From Ophioceras dolichostomum (lineage: Eukaryota; Ascomycota; Sordariomycetes; Magnaporthales; Ophioceraceae): a DNA stretch of 64,000 nt. Under the pieces are notes generated by a model. It did no database searches, had not been told where the DNA came from, and saw only the letters and a list, made by a program, of their open reading frames with translations. The position numbers and the translations under genes are program-made. The stretch is from the NCBI GenBank assembly GCA_003049485.1, contig PYST01000150.1, positions 1 to 64,000 on the forward strand, read 5' to 3'. How positions within the stretch are numbered: position 1 is the first letter of the stretch; each line of letters starts with the position of its first letter. This document shows, one piece after another, positions 33,801 through 46,647 of this stretch.

Positions 33801-34643
33801 GCAGGACCACACCCGCGAGTTCCGGAGAACCTCGTTGGTGCAGATGACGCATTCGTATTGCCTGTTGTCAATATCCTCATGGATGCGGGTTGCCAAATCC
33901 TCTGCTGAGGACTTTTCCCCTTTAGGCGTTGTTGTTGGCGCCTGGGTTGGCGCCTGGCGAGGCTCATTCCCTTTATTCTTAGAAGGTTGAGATCTGGCGA
34001 ACCAGTGTGAGTGAGTATGCGAGCATGTAAATACTTACATCAAGGGGATCTGATAAGGTTTGATAGTTTGGAGAGCGAATGTAGGTGCCTACCTTCTCGG
34101 CGGGACGGGCTGCCCAGGGACGAACTCTGGAGCATCCCCGCTCAAGGCTGATGTGGAGTGTGTATCGTCGTTTGGGTCGCTAGCGGTGAGATGGCCACCA
34201 AAGGCTCGCTGAGGCATTAGGGCAGATGCCTGGCCACCACGACCCTGGCGCCAAGACTGCCCTCCACGAGGTCCGCCATTCAGGGCGGCCCCCCGGTGGC
34301 CCCCTCCGCGCTGGAAGCCGCCACGAGTACCGCCACGGTTACCGCCACGGTTACCGCCTCGGCCGCCCCGGGACGCCCGCGGATCGGGCGACGGGGCGTT
34401 CGGGGGAGTATTCCCACTCGTCGGCGGGGTCTGGATTGCCGTAGACACGGAGGCCCTGTCTGGCTGCTGTTCTGACGTAACGCCGGAAGGAGAATCTCGA
34501 CCAATTCCAGCTCCCGATGCCTCTGCCCCGCCACGACCTCGTCTCGGACCGCGTCTCGGCCAGCGGCCCCTCCTTTGAGATTGAGATTGACCTCTCTGAG
34601 ACGGTGAACCTGACTGGGCTGGACCAGTCTGAGGTTCGCTCAT
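30810..34643 (-). CDS. FAP1: NF-X1-type zinc-finger protein with RING and R3H domains (FAP1 homologue)
   Basis: Model: exons 34643-34093 and 33993-30810, 1244 aa; the intron (GTAGGC..CCAG) joins GQPVPPRR to SQPSKNKGNE in phase. Order: a disordered N-terminus with RGG-type repeats (about 95-150), a RING-like domain from C232 (CVIC, CTKC, HLSC, CPGC), then a long array of NF-X1 cysteine fingers (from about 300 to 830, repeated CGxHxC and CGxxCxxGPCPPC patterns), an R3H domain (about 940-980: QRAFIHSLAEDYGLDSSSLDPEPHR), and a low-complexity tail ending in acidic residues. Known: yeast Fap1 binds FKBP12 and confers rapamycin resistance; animal NF-X1 acts in transcription and poly(A)-binding-protein-linked RNA control, with possible E3 activity. 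Domain set and length match the fungal orthologues. The start ATG at 34643 is the only one that gives this N-terminus. Confidence 0.95.
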
Positions 34644-37600
34644 TTTGGCTAGACAAGGGTCTTCTGAGCCCGTTTTTTTCCCTCTCTGGCAGATATCGTC
34701 GCTTAAGACGTGAGGTATGAAATGTGAGAATTGTTGGTTGCAAGTGCTCGTTGGGTATTAAGCGCCGAGCAATGTGGCGTGCCTCACTAACTTCGACGCA
34801 AAAGAATGGGTATCTCTGAACAACACAAGAAAAAGACAAAGGTGGACTGAGGGTATACGCAATGTATAAAGAATGTTCAAAAAAAAAAAGAGGCCCAATC
34901 CAGCTCGGCTGGTTCAACTAGTCGTCTTGTTTACGGGTTTCGAGGCTGAGAGGCTTCGACGTCGAACTTTTTTTTCGCCGCAGAAATGATGTTCCAGTGC
35001 TCTCAGGATGAGTCAAAATTTCCTCATCTGGGTTCACATTCGAGTCACCGAACCGGAGGCCCGCCCAACGGCATTCCCGCTTAGCTCACCCAAGCCACCA
35101 GGCTAGTAATTCAACATGGTATTTTTTTTCATTGTCGCTGAAGCGATCGAATGGCAAAAAAAATGACCCGCTTCGATGTGTAACAATAGGGGTGGTGTCT
35201 GTCTGCAAGTTCCCGTAGATACCTATTCTGCCTGCATTGCTAACAGGAGGGGTCTGTCGAACGGTGACATAAAAGACTGCCGAGCGGAACTAGGGTGGGG
35301 ACTCCGGCTCCGGAATGTTGTCCCCACTACTGTGCTAGAAACTCGGGTATGAGGCCGTGTGTTCTCCGACATTTCTTGGTCCAGGCCGAACACGCGTGGG
35401 GCCGCGACATTGACGTCCTCGCTGCTGTGGCTGGTCGTTCCCATCATATCCCGAGCGTGATATCGGTGACTGCCGAACCGCAGTGGCAATTTCATTTGAC
35501 GCCGCCGCCAATTTCGAAACTACCTAGCAACTGGCCTTATTAACGGGAAGCCCGTTCGACGCCTTCATTTGATGTGCGCCGAGCTACTGGGAAGTGCCAT
35601 CCCGGTTGGGCTGGGCTACGGAATAAAAACAAAACGGCAACAATAACAGCACCACATGTCACAAGTGCGGAGAGGAAGCAATCAAGGCTCAGCAGGGTTA
35701 GTACAGTAGAGGTCGCACGTTGGCGCCCTCCCTCCCGGCAACCCTAAACCGACTTTGGGGAAAGCAAGTCAAGAGCACACAGACTAGTGAAGGGGGAGAT
35801 TGCGAGGCGCACTGTCTGTGATTTCCCAGCCGTGACAATGGTGGAGAGATTCGTTGCCAGCAGCACGGTCCGGACAAGGGCGCGTACAGCAGCAGTTCAC
35901 TCAAACGTGACCCCTTCTCTCTCTTCATTGCCTTACGGGCGCAACTACGGAATACATGCTGAGCATTCGACCTTTTTAGTGTCTCCTCGTTCGACTCTTT
36001 TCTCCTGCTCTCCTTAGAGTCGAGATGGCTCGGGCACAATGGTTCTGGACCGCACACTTATCGACAGATTCAAATATTGATTTGAGCGAGCAGGACCAGA
36101 GCATACGACAGTCCAAACCGTGGGCTACGGAATACCTGAGGTTCCATCTCCCATCACTGCCACCCCCCGAAGACTCGCGTCTCGCTTTGACATTGTGCAA
36201 AAAGACCGCCATGACAGGTCAAGTCTCAAGTTCGAACAAATTGAGCCAGGGTGTACATTTCCAGAAGTTCAGCTCCCCGCCGAGAAATGACTAGCTGTTT
36301 TTTGTTGTTTTCAGCTGTGGTCCGGGCGGCAGGATCGTCCGTTCTTGTTCAACTTGGGCAAAGGTGAAAAAAAAAGGGGGGGGGGGGGATCTTACACATC
36401 GCAGACAGATTCAACAAACTCGAATTCACAAACTCGCAGACTCACAGACTCACAGAGACTCGGATCTTCGGAATTAAAAACATGCCATACACGCACAACG
36501 GGCGGCTCGACAAACGAGAAATGGAAAGGCTGTGGTAGCATTTTGCCACCTTCTCCCCGAACCTGCAGAGAATGGTATATAGGTGAACGAACTTGACAAA
36601 AGCGGTGTGCTCAAGCGAACCGGACTGGAGCTACCTGAGCTGAAGAAAAAAACTGCATCTCATACTTCGCAAATATCGCATTTTTCGCATTCTCCTCGAA
36701 CCAGAGGAGATTCTCATCGAACTATTCTCACTTCTCCAAGCGCCGGGAAAAGTCCTGCCAGGATCCTGCCGTGCGACCTGTTCTCCATCCCCGTGCTTCC
36801 GCCTTTCTCACTCTTCTTGCGGATGGTCTAGATGTAAGTAAGCTGCACTAGTTTGTGACGGATGTGGAAATATCCCGCTCCTCAGGTACCTCAGGTCGGT
36901 GTACAGCGGGGGTGGCGTCCTTCCGTCCCTCCCTCCAGTCTTCGGCCGAGCGCACTGGCAGAACTTGCAGGACGATAGTATGCAGTGGTGATGTGCAAAC
37001 CGTTGAGAGGAGAAAAAAAAAAGGGGGTAGGTGGACTTGCATTTGGCATGCAGCTGCGAAAGATATCGATATCGATATCTGCCCGTCGACGACCGACCGA
37101 CATGAACTAGAGGATGTACGTAAGAAATATCGAAGAAATATCGAAGTTTACCCCTGGCTTGTCGCACTGCATACACGAACGAGTTGTGCAGTACTGTGTG
37201 GTAGCAATTTTTTCAGCCCCAAACAACTTACATAGGCTTGGCGATTTTATGATTCGTCGTCGCTCTTCAACGAACTTTCGCCGTTATCACCGAGCATCCA
37301 TCCCCATGATTCCTTATCCCACCCCGTACATGAGGGCATCGAAACTTTAAGGTAGGGCAGAATGTGGAGAGCCAATCTTTCCAAGCTGTAACGGGATTAT
37401 GTACGTACTTCTACCTATCTATGGATTGTGCGATAGGAGATAGGAGAGAGAGAGAAAAGGGGAAAAAAGAGAGACACCAGCAACAGCAGTAGCTAGCAGC
37501 AGACGGGCAAGAGATTTTAATATTGGGTTTCGAACTGGCTGTTGGACGAACATGCAACGTAGGCCCGAAGCCCCCCATTCATTCATCATCATCCTCGGGA

Positions 37601-40600
37601 GGATCGCTGACAGTCGATGGAACCCAAGATGCCCTCACTCTCGCGGGCCACCACGATACAACGCAGAAACCCTCCGCTGTCGAGGCTCAAACGGGAGACG
37701 GGGGGAAAGGGGCCACATATTGCTGCGTATGGCCGCCTTCCTTTCCCAGATTGGAAGGCCACACCTGATATCACAGGGCATCACAGGTAGGCATCACAGG
37801 CATCACCAGCACGGAAGAACCACAAGAAAAAAGTGACAGTATGCACTCTGCAGGAAGAACCCGCATTCCAGCATTTCAGCTTCTCACCATACATATATAG
37901 GATATCTTGGACCTTTTGCACTATCGATAGATATGAACTGACACAAGCTCTGTGGTCGTATGACTTTCTCCATATATCTTTGCTTGTCCTTTTGTCGGTG
38001 CAAGTCGTTGATGAAGGTTACAGCACGTCTCAGCACTTTAGCAAGCGGGCAGGCGGGCAGGCAGGCAGGCAGACACCTCGACAAGGCGGGCAGGAGTCCT
38101 GCGGGACGCCCGCCAACGAACCGCCAGATGCCACGCAGATGCCACGAAGGAAGAGACGGAGCGGCGGGCAGGGAAAAAAAGAATACGAGATAAAACAAAG
38201 CGCTTCCTTTTTATTTTTTTCAACCGTTTTTTCATCAAAAGCGAATGCAGCTGCGTGGGGATGGCTGTGTGGGCGTGGTCCAATGGCCGCACGGCCAATT
38301 TTAGCTCAGGGCGGGTACATGGCGAAGACCTGGAAGAGGAATCTGTTCCTGGATTTTTGATCCATTTCGGTGCCGGTGAGGCCCAGCGAAGACTCTCTGG
38401 AGGAGCCAGGAGTGGTCTGTTTTCTCTGTTTTCTCAGTTCAGGGGTTGTCCTTTTAAGGTTGTTGAAAGCTTGAGGGGGGACCTAATCTTGAGATCGCCC
38501 TGGATGCCCCTTCCAGAGAGGCCTTATTTCAATGGACTCCAGATCAAATCGACTGACTGATCTTGGAATTGCCGCCGCAACTGGCCGAAGAGATTGAATT
38601 TTTTTTTGTTCGAATAGAACCTGTGTTGAAATGCAACACACTTCTTCTTGTTTCTGGTCTCCGTGAACCGGAGTACTACATACATACAACTCCTGCGATT
38701 GAACAGACTAACCCCCGATCACCAGGACCCCGCATGATAGTTTCGTTGGACGAAATGGGACAGCTGGCAGAGGGCGAGCTGAAGCTCCTGCACAGAAAAC
38801 GGATACGCATACGTGCTTGGCAGGGACCTGCAGTAGGGCTTACGCGGATGGATAATGTTGTTGGGCCAAAATCATCTCTTATCTTATTGTCCATTTTGTG
38901 CACGTAGGCACACATCCACCACGCTCCTACCGAGGTACAAAGAACAGACAGCTTTGAATCAAGGTCCCACGGAGTACCGCATCTGTAAGGAGAATCACCT
39001 CGACATCAATATTGGCGTCGGGATCTGAAAAATGTCACCGGGATGCAGACCGGTGGAAGGTGGGGGACAAAAAAAGACAAAACAGAACAGTTGATTGAGC
39101 TCAAGCCCAGCTGGCGGACGCAATATTGGAAGCTTGGCCAAAGGAGGAAGACAGACAAGACTCGGAAGTAAACTTCTCTCGAGTCTCGCTCGACACGCGA
39201 CACCTCCCCCAACTCTGAGAGGGAGGGCATCTAACGGTATTTTGCGTGCTTGTCTCTGCTTTCTTTCCTCTTTGTTTCTGTCTCTTTGTTCAGAACTCCT
39301 GAGCTAGGCCGTGCTCTAGACCGGTTTCTCTCAACTTCTTATTGCTCTGAAAAGGAGGCGGCGGCGAGACGCCCACCTCAGCCTCGAACTGTTAAATTGG
39401 TGGCGCCTCTTCGTGTGTTTTCGGCACATCCCGGGGAGACAAAAAAGGACGTCCAATTCCCACACCCCCTTTCTCTCCAGTATCGTCCTCCGAGCCCTCC
39501 GAGACAGGATGGTTCGATGATCCAAATTGAATCCGATGTTTTTGCCCTGCCCTTTCGCGCTGAACGTCTACATTCAGATTTCAGACCTGTATGCGTAGTA
39601 TCCCGTTATGGCCTTATGTGATGAACTCTTTTCCTCGGATCGGGCATCCAAAAAAAAAAAAAAAGCTGCGTTGACGGTGGTGAAGGGACCAAAAAAGTTC
39701 CCTGTGGTTGCGGGGGCTGCGCCAGCAGAAAGAGTGGGATTTCGCTTCTGCAAGTGCCAATACGAGGGCGATGGCCGACCCTGAATCCCTGTGCAATCTC
39801 CACATGCAATGCACGCCCCAAACACGTCTTTACACGTCCAGACGTCCACGTTGGACGTGAGCACCGACCACCATCCCATGTCCATTGGAAGCAATTATTG
39901 GCCTAGCGCGTGCGGCTGGCTTTTCTTGTCATTTGCGAAAAAGGGAGTCCTGAGAACCGGGCTAAACCCTCTCGAAGAAGCAATATCTGCTGCTTTTTGC
40001 CTGCCTGAAACTACTACGCAGGTGCGAACGAAGCTAAGATGGATGGGAAGCTAACAAGCGAGAAGAGGAGGGAGAGAGATAGGACAGATTCGCGGGTCGA
40101 GATTCGACAGACACTAGGGAGACAGGCGGAACGAATGGACGCCTCATGGGAAACCCGCCGGCACTGGCGCCAGTGCCTGGCTAACAGATGAGATGAGATA
40201 TGCCATCTGCAAACGTGCAGTAGGACGAGCCTCGAGCAGCGATCCGTGAATCTTACATTGCACAGAAGTGTGTTGACGATCCGCAAAGATGAATTGAGAA
40301 CGAGAAAACATCCCCCAGAAAAAATCCGACCCTGTATACCTTGATAGGGCTGCGTTCGCTCCCGTCTCCGTTTTCTCTCTCCTCCTCTCCCGAAGTTACG
40401 CAACAGGTCTCAAGAATCAGCGGGAATCATCATCAGCAGGGCAAAGTTGCACTGGGTTTTGACGGCTGGCTTGGGAAGATCCAGGGAGGTCCGGGAGCGC
40501 CAGGGAGGTTGCCATTGTCCATTAAAACCCAAGTTGGGGTTACCTGGGTGAACAGGCCCACCTGACCTTGTGGACCTGGTCCCCTGTCTATCGCGGACTT

Positions 40601-41413
40601 TCTTGCCGACGACTGGAGCCAAAGCTGGACCGACCCCGGTCTCATCCACCCCCCCCCCCCCCCCCCCCNNNNNNNNNNNNNNNNNNNNNNNNNNNNNNNN
40701 NNNNNNNNNNNNNNNNNNNNNNNCCCCCCCCCCCCCCCCCCCCCCCCTTTTCGGTGTTTTTTTTTTTCTTTCTTTCCTCGACAATCTGCAATCTCTCACA
40801 CCCTGACCCAAGCTCCTCCCAAGCCAGCACCAATGTTAGAATAGCGGTCACTTTCTCGCCGCTGGCGCCTCCCTCTCTGCCAGCATCTTCCAACCAGCGG
40901 CGACGCTCGGGACTGCCACCGTCGTTGGGTGGTGTGCGTCCAAGGGACAGGGGCACCCCCCTGGCCCAGAGACCAGAGCAAAGCATTGATGATGGCTGAT
41001 GCTGGGCAAAACAAACCAAAAAACCAGGCTTAGCAATGAGAACGCACAGAGGGGTGAGGGGAGGAGGAGAGCCAGGACCAGGCGGCTCTATTCCGTTTTC
41101 GGCTGTTGACCTCCTCTTTGCAAGCTTGCCAGCGGAGATGTGTAGATGATATATAGAAATGGAACCTCCCATGTCTTTCTCGTCCTCCCTCCTTCCCTTG
41201 TCCTTCTCCTCACACCAAGGTCTTCGGTTCTACCCAGACCGTTCCGCTCGTTAGGCACCACCTTCGTTTTTTTCTTTCTCTTTCGTTTTTTGTTGGTCGT
41301 TGTTTAGCTGTGTTCGAGTGTTCGCGCGTGTGCGTTAAGCCGTCACTTAATACCTGCACCTCGGCTGGACAAAGCGATCTTGGGATCGCGTCGTCCCCTC
41401 CACTTCGAGCAAG
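34644..41413. other. Large gene-poor region, 6.8 kb, with assembly gap
   Basis: Lies between two divergent genes. Many homopolymer runs (A at 34881-34890 and 39651-39664, G at 36378-36388), a GGCAGGCA microsatellite at 38046-38070 and a short GATATC repeat at 37063-37078 are present. No open frame shows codon bias or a domain I recognise. It may hold regulatory sequence or a gene hidden by the gap. Confidence 0.4.
40649..40747. other. Assembly gap inside a poly-C tract
   Basis: Twenty C residues, 55 N (40669-40723) and 24 C residues. The true sequence is probably a long C/G homopolymer that stopped sequencing; the N length is probably nominal. Confidence 0.95.
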
Positions 41414-44400
41414 ATGAAGGCCTCACAAACCTTCCTGCTCTCGGCGCTGGTATGTAACAAGCAAGATTCAGCTGCCCGTTCTTCTGTGACATGCTACGGG
41501 TCGAACGCCGCTATACCGCTCGCTGGCTGCATCGAAAAGGCTGCCGGCTTAGCATGGCCTACAGCGCGTTGAGACAAGGAATATGACGGGGGGTGGTTGA
41601 TCGATCACTGATTTAACCGCCAACGCTTTTCGCAATATCTACAGGCCTCGCTCGCCAGCGCCGGACTCGTCCGAAGGCTTCCTCCTGCGTCAACCCTCCC
41701 AGCCGGGTGGGCCTACCAGGGCTGCTTCACGTACGTTGAATTCCAGAGGAGGTGGTGACCCTGGTGGAAGAAGGGTAGGAGATGGCGCGGCGAGCATCAA
41801 GACTAACATGACACGCCATCTCACGTAGCGATGTTCCGGGCCGGACGCTTGGCATCGCTGACACCGCCGGACCACCCATGACTGCGGAGATCTGCATTGC
41901 TTTCTGCACATCAAGGGGTCTCCAGTATGCCGGCGTGGAATACTCGAACGAGTGCTGTAAGTAACCAGCTGATCCGGACCCATCTGGCTCATCTTGGCCA
42001 ACTGCTCCCTTTGTCACGATCCTCAAGCTAACCGTGTCGACTCGGCTTGTCTCTTCCCAGTCTGCGGCAGCAGCATGGCCGCGGGAGCCGCCCAGGTCGC
42101 CGAGTCCGAGTGCAACATGGCTTGCTCCGGCGACGCCACGCAGGGATGCGGTGGCCCGAGCAGACTGACCGTTTACTACAGCGCCCAGCCCGTCGGCCCT
42201 CAGCCGAACCCCGGCGTCAATGGCTTCACCCACGTTGGCTGCTACACCGAGAGCACTACTGGCCGCGCCCTCGCGGCTGGTGGAGACGTCCCCGCTGCTA
42301 CGCTGACGACCGCCCTTTGCACCGCGTCTTGCCTGGCCAAGGGCTACACCTTGGCTGGTGTTGAGTACGGCGGCGAGTGCTGTAAGTGATGGAAGAGAGC
42401 GCGATCTCATACGCTTCCTGAAATCCCTAGGATCCCTACATCAGTCCCCTTTACTGATCACACAAAAATTGCGACTTGACACAGACTGCGGCAACACTCT
42501 GGGCGCCGGAGCCGTGCCCGCTTCCAGCGGCTGCAGCATGCTTTGCAACGGCAACCACACCGAGATCTGCGGTGGTCCCAGCCGGCTCAATCTGTACAGC
42601 TTAGGGGGCTCGTTTACGGGTACAAGGTCTGTCTCTTCAACTTCAACTTCGACTGGGTCTACTACATCTTCAACATCGTCATCAACGACGAGATCATCCT
42701 CATCGTCGTCGTCCACTTCTTCCACAAGAACTTCAACGAGTTCAACGACGAGCAGCAGTCGATCTTCTACGTCTTCAACATCTTCAACCTCCAGCAGCAC
42801 TTCCCGATCTTCTACAACAACAACCTCTTCAACTTCCAGATCCTCAACCACCACGACATCTTCCTCTTCCAGCACCCGCACCAGCACCAGCTCCAGCACC
42901 AGCACGTCTTCAAGCAGGTCTTCGTCCTCAACAACCTCAACATCCTCTTCGACCTCCAGATCTTCAACCTCTTCAACATCGTCATCTACCAGAAGTAGTA
43001 GCTCGACATTAACCAGCAGCTCCAGCAACAGCGCGACCACGACCGCCACGACCACTGGCACCGGCACCGGCACGGTTGCCACCACGTCGACCACGGGCAC
43101 CTCTGGCCCCGTCCCCACTGGTCCTCGCCACCCTGCGTCCATCGGCTCGTACGTCTTCTACGGCTGCCGGACCGAGGGCACCAGTGCTCGTGCTCTGACC
43201 GGCAAGTTCGTCGAGAGTGCGGAGCAGATGGACCTCGAGTTTTGCGCCACGGCCTGCGCCGGCTTCACCTACTTCGGCGTCGAGTACGGCAAGGAGTGCT
43301 ACTGCGGCAACAGCTTCAGCGCCGGCTCCGTCGCGGCCGCCGAGTCCCAGTGCAGCTTCATCTGCCCCGGCGACCAGTACGAGTACTGCGGTGCTGGCGA
43401 CAGGCTGTCGGTCTACTCGCTCAACGGCCCGCCTCCCTCAACCACCGGCACGGCCACCACTGGCACGGCCACCACCGGCACCACCTCGGTGCCCACCGGC
43501 ACTGGCTTCCCCACCGGCTTCACTTACCAGGGCTGCTGGATCGACGGGCCCGGTGGCCGCATCCTTGAGCACCAGGTGCCCGACTCGCAGACCCTGACGC
43601 AGCAGTCCTGCGCCCAGACGTGCGCCGGCCTCGGCTACACTATCTCGGGCACCGAGTACTCGACGCAGTGCTTCTGCGGCAACGCCATCTACAACGGCGG
43701 CGCGGCCACGGTTGAGGGTGACTGCAACATGGCCTGCAGCGGCAACGCGGCCCAGAAGTGCGGTGGCCCCGGCCGCCTGACCATCTGGTCCAACGGCACG
43801 CCCCACGCGTACGCTGCCCCCGCGCCGCAGACCAGCGGCCTCGACGGCTGGGTTTACAAGGGCTGCTACCTCGACAATGTCAACGACCACCGCACCTTCT
43901 TCTGGCAGCTGCACTTCCCCGACATCATGACCCCCAAGATGTGCCTGGACCGCTGCCACCAGTACGGTTACCACGCGGCCGGTCTCGAGTACGGCATCGA
44001 GTGCTACTGCGGCGACCCCGCCAACATCGGCACCGCCCCGCCTGCCGTCGCCACCCCTCGCCCCGAGTCTGAGTGCGACGTCGTCTGCCCCGGCAACAAG
44101 ACCACCATCTGCGGCGGCGGCTCGCGCCTGACCACGTACTTCTGGGAGGGCACGCCACTCTACTCGTGGACCTTCCCCCAGACGGACGCCCTCGCCGGAC
44201 GCTACGACTTCCTCATCAACGGCGTCACCATCCCGCTCATGACCCAGGAGACCATCACCGGCAAGGTCACCTTCCTGTCCAAGTGGGGCACCGGTCCCGG
44301 CAACGAGACCGGCGCCTACGAGCTCGACCTGTCCCTGGTCTCGCAGGGCCGCGCGGCCTGGCGCGACATGCACGTCAAGACCGACATCTTCTGCGCCGCC

Positions 44401-45741
44401 GGCGTCATCCTCCCCGACCGCGGTGGCCGTCAGCTCAACGTGGGCGGCTGGTCCGGCGAATCGACTGAGGGTGTCCGCCTGTACTGGCCCGACGGCGTGC
44501 CCGGCACCTGGGGCACGCGCGACTGGCAGGAGAACGTGGCCGAGCTCAGCCTGCAGAAGGGCCGCTGGTACCCCTCGGCGCTCGTGATGGCCAACGGCTC
44601 CATCATGGTCATCGGCGGTGAGGAGGGCTCCAACGGCGCGGCCGTCCCGTCCATCGAGCTCCTCCCCGCCACCGGCCAGGCCCCGCTGTACATGGACTGG
44701 CTCGACCGCACGAACCCCAACAACCTGTATCCCTTCGTCTGCGTCCTGCCCCAGGGCGGTATCTTCGTCGCCTACTACAACGAGGCCCGCATCCTGGACG
44801 AGACCACCTTCGCCACCACCCAGACCCTGCCCATGATCCCGGGAGCCGTCAACGACGACCTCGGCGGCCGCACCTACCCGCTCGAGGGCACGGCCGTGCT
44901 CATGCCCCAGCACGCCCCCTACACCGAGCCCCTGGGCGTCCTCATCTGCGGCGGCTCCAGCAACGGCGTCTCCAACGCGCTCGATAACTGCGTCTCCATC
45001 CAGCCCCAGGCCGCGAACCCCACGTGGACCCTCGAGCGCATGCCGTCCCCCCGCGTCATGCCCTGCATCGCCCCCCTGCCCGACGGCACCTACCTGGTCG
45101 CCAACGGCGCCAAGGCGGGCGTGGCCGGCTTCGGACTGGCTACCGGCCCCAACCTGAATGCCCTGATCTACGACCCGACCAAGCCCGTCGGCTCGCGCTT
45201 CACCGTGGGCGGCAACACCACCATCGCGCGCATGTACCACTCCGAGGCCCTCACTCTCCTCGACGGCCGCGTGCTCATCTCGGGCTCGAACCCGGAGGAC
45301 GGCGTGAATCCCGAGGAGTACCGCGTCGAGACCTACTCCCCGCCCTACCTCCTGTCCGGCAAGCCGCGCCCGACCTTCACGCTCGCCCAGGCGAACCGCG
45401 ACTGGGCCTACGGCACGAACAACATCCCGTTCACGGTCTCGGCCCCCGTCAACGGCGGCGCCGGCATCACCGTCACGCTCCTGGGCGCCGTCTCCAGCAC
45501 GCACGGCAACTCCATGGGCGCGCGCACGCTCATGCCCGCCGTCCGCTGCACGGGCACGAGCTGCGTCGTCGACGCGCCGCCCAGCTCGCACATCGCGCCG
45601 CCGGGTTGGTACCAGTTCTTCGTGCTCGACGGCGGCATCCCCGCCGTGGGCGTGTACGTCCGCATCGGTGGCGATCCGGCCTCGCTCGGCAACTGGCCTC
45701 CGGGAGCGACCTTCACCAAGCCCGGTATCGGTCCTGTGTAA
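41414..45741 (+). CDS. Secreted copper radical oxidase (glyoxal oxidase-like) with five WSC domains
   Basis: Model: exons 41414-41449, 41645-41730, 41829-41956, 42061-42381 and 42485-45741, 1275 aa. Signal peptide at 1-18 (MKASQTFLLSALASLASA), then a VRR site fit for Kex2. WSC domains (carbohydrate-binding, eight-Cys type, each ending CGGPxRLxxY-like) lie at about 34-124, 137-229, 411-505, 536-630 and 645-746. A Ser/Thr-rich linker of some 170 residues separates the second and third. The C-terminal half is a glyoxal oxidase/galactose-oxidase beta-propeller plus DUF1929. Copper and radical residues are present: C827 (TDIFCAAG) and Y886 (GRWYPSA) for the thioether cofactor, Y1108-H1109 (ARMYHSEA) and H1197 (STHGNS). 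Expected role: extracellular oxidation of aldehydes or alcohols to yield H2O2 while bound to cell wall or plant polysaccharide. Two introns split Cys-rich motifs (ECF|CG, ECY|CG) identically, pointing to WSC-exon duplication. Confidence 0.95.
42620..43030 (+). repeat. Ser/Thr-coding TCN/ACN repeat in WSC-oxidase
   Basis: Irregular tandem TCTTCAAC/TCCTCAAC units coding almost only Ser and Thr (about residues 236-372). Probably a heavily O-mannosylated stalk. The composition is much lower in GC than the flanking exon. Confidence 0.85.
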
Positions 45742-46647
45742 GGTGCTTGGTGTTGGTTGATCTAGATGGGGGGATTTTGGGAAACATGTCTTTTGCTTTT
45801 TTTTTTCTCCTTGATCCCCTCATCTCGTCACATCCCCCCTTTTGGGTTTTCATTTTGATGTTTCCTTTGCATATATAATAACTATCTCTTTATGCAAACT
45901 ATCTCAATAATATTTTCCCCGTCTCGTAAGTCGCCATCTAATAATATTTCTTACAAAAAACGATGTTGGTTGTACTTCCACCCTTCCTTCTCTCCTGTCT
46001 ACTACCCGTTCGATGTTGGTCATTCGGCCCAGCTACCCCTTTTGTACAGTGGAAGGAAGAGAAAACAGAGAGACAGAAGAAAAGAGATATGTTCTGCATA
46101 CATGACAAAAAAGAGCAAACCTGCCACTGTGCTTGGATTATCAGCGGGCTTGGGTGGGCAGGACGAAGGTATCTGGGGAGGCGTAAAAGGAGGCGTGATA
46201 GCAGCATGATGATGATTCTCTCCTTCAGAATTCAGATTTTGCTTCCCTTCTCGACTTGACAGTGCCCACCAATGCCGCCAGTCGACTCGCTCCTTTCCCG
46301 TCATAGGTATCTACGTCTACTGTCAGGACTCAGTGGCTTCTTTCCACCACTGTCACACGAAGTTCACTCGCCTCAAACCAGCCTACACGTCCGGTTATCA
46401 GGCCCTTAGGTGGTGACTGCATGACATGGTAAGCGACAAAAGATGAGTGAGTGCGCTAGTGAATCCGGGGGATGGAACGTCCCAGGGACAAACCCGTGCT
46501 CCAACGCCCCAAGCAACTAGCAACCCGAAGCCCGTGAGGGAGGGTTAAGATGTTCGACGGGCACGTCGGTATGAGATGGGCTGTGCCCCAAGCATGGTAC
46601 CTACCTAGGTACCTACCTGCCTGCCTAAGGTAACTATCGTCGTCAAC
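45742..46647. other. Intergenic, 3' side of the WSC-oxidase
   Basis: Holds the 3' UTR of the oxidase and a TACCTACCTAGGTACCTACC run at 46598-46617 followed by TGCC units. No coding signal. Confidence 0.4.
46598..46630. repeat. TACCTAGGTA-type palindromic repeat
   Basis: Second strong cluster of the same CCTAGGTACCTA unit found beside the NF-X1 gene, ending in CTGCCTGCCTAAGG. Confidence 0.7.

Noticed and set aside
38563..38907. 114-codon plus-strand frame with a protein-like C-terminal half
   Set aside because: Begins with TTG, has no ATG or splice partner I could find, and codon use is unlike the real genes.
43438..45591. 717-codon open frame on the minus strand opposite the WSC-oxidase
   Set aside because: It is the GC-rich shadow of a well-supported gene: low-complexity Gly/Ala/Val/Asp product, no domain, and the plus strand carries all catalytic motifs.
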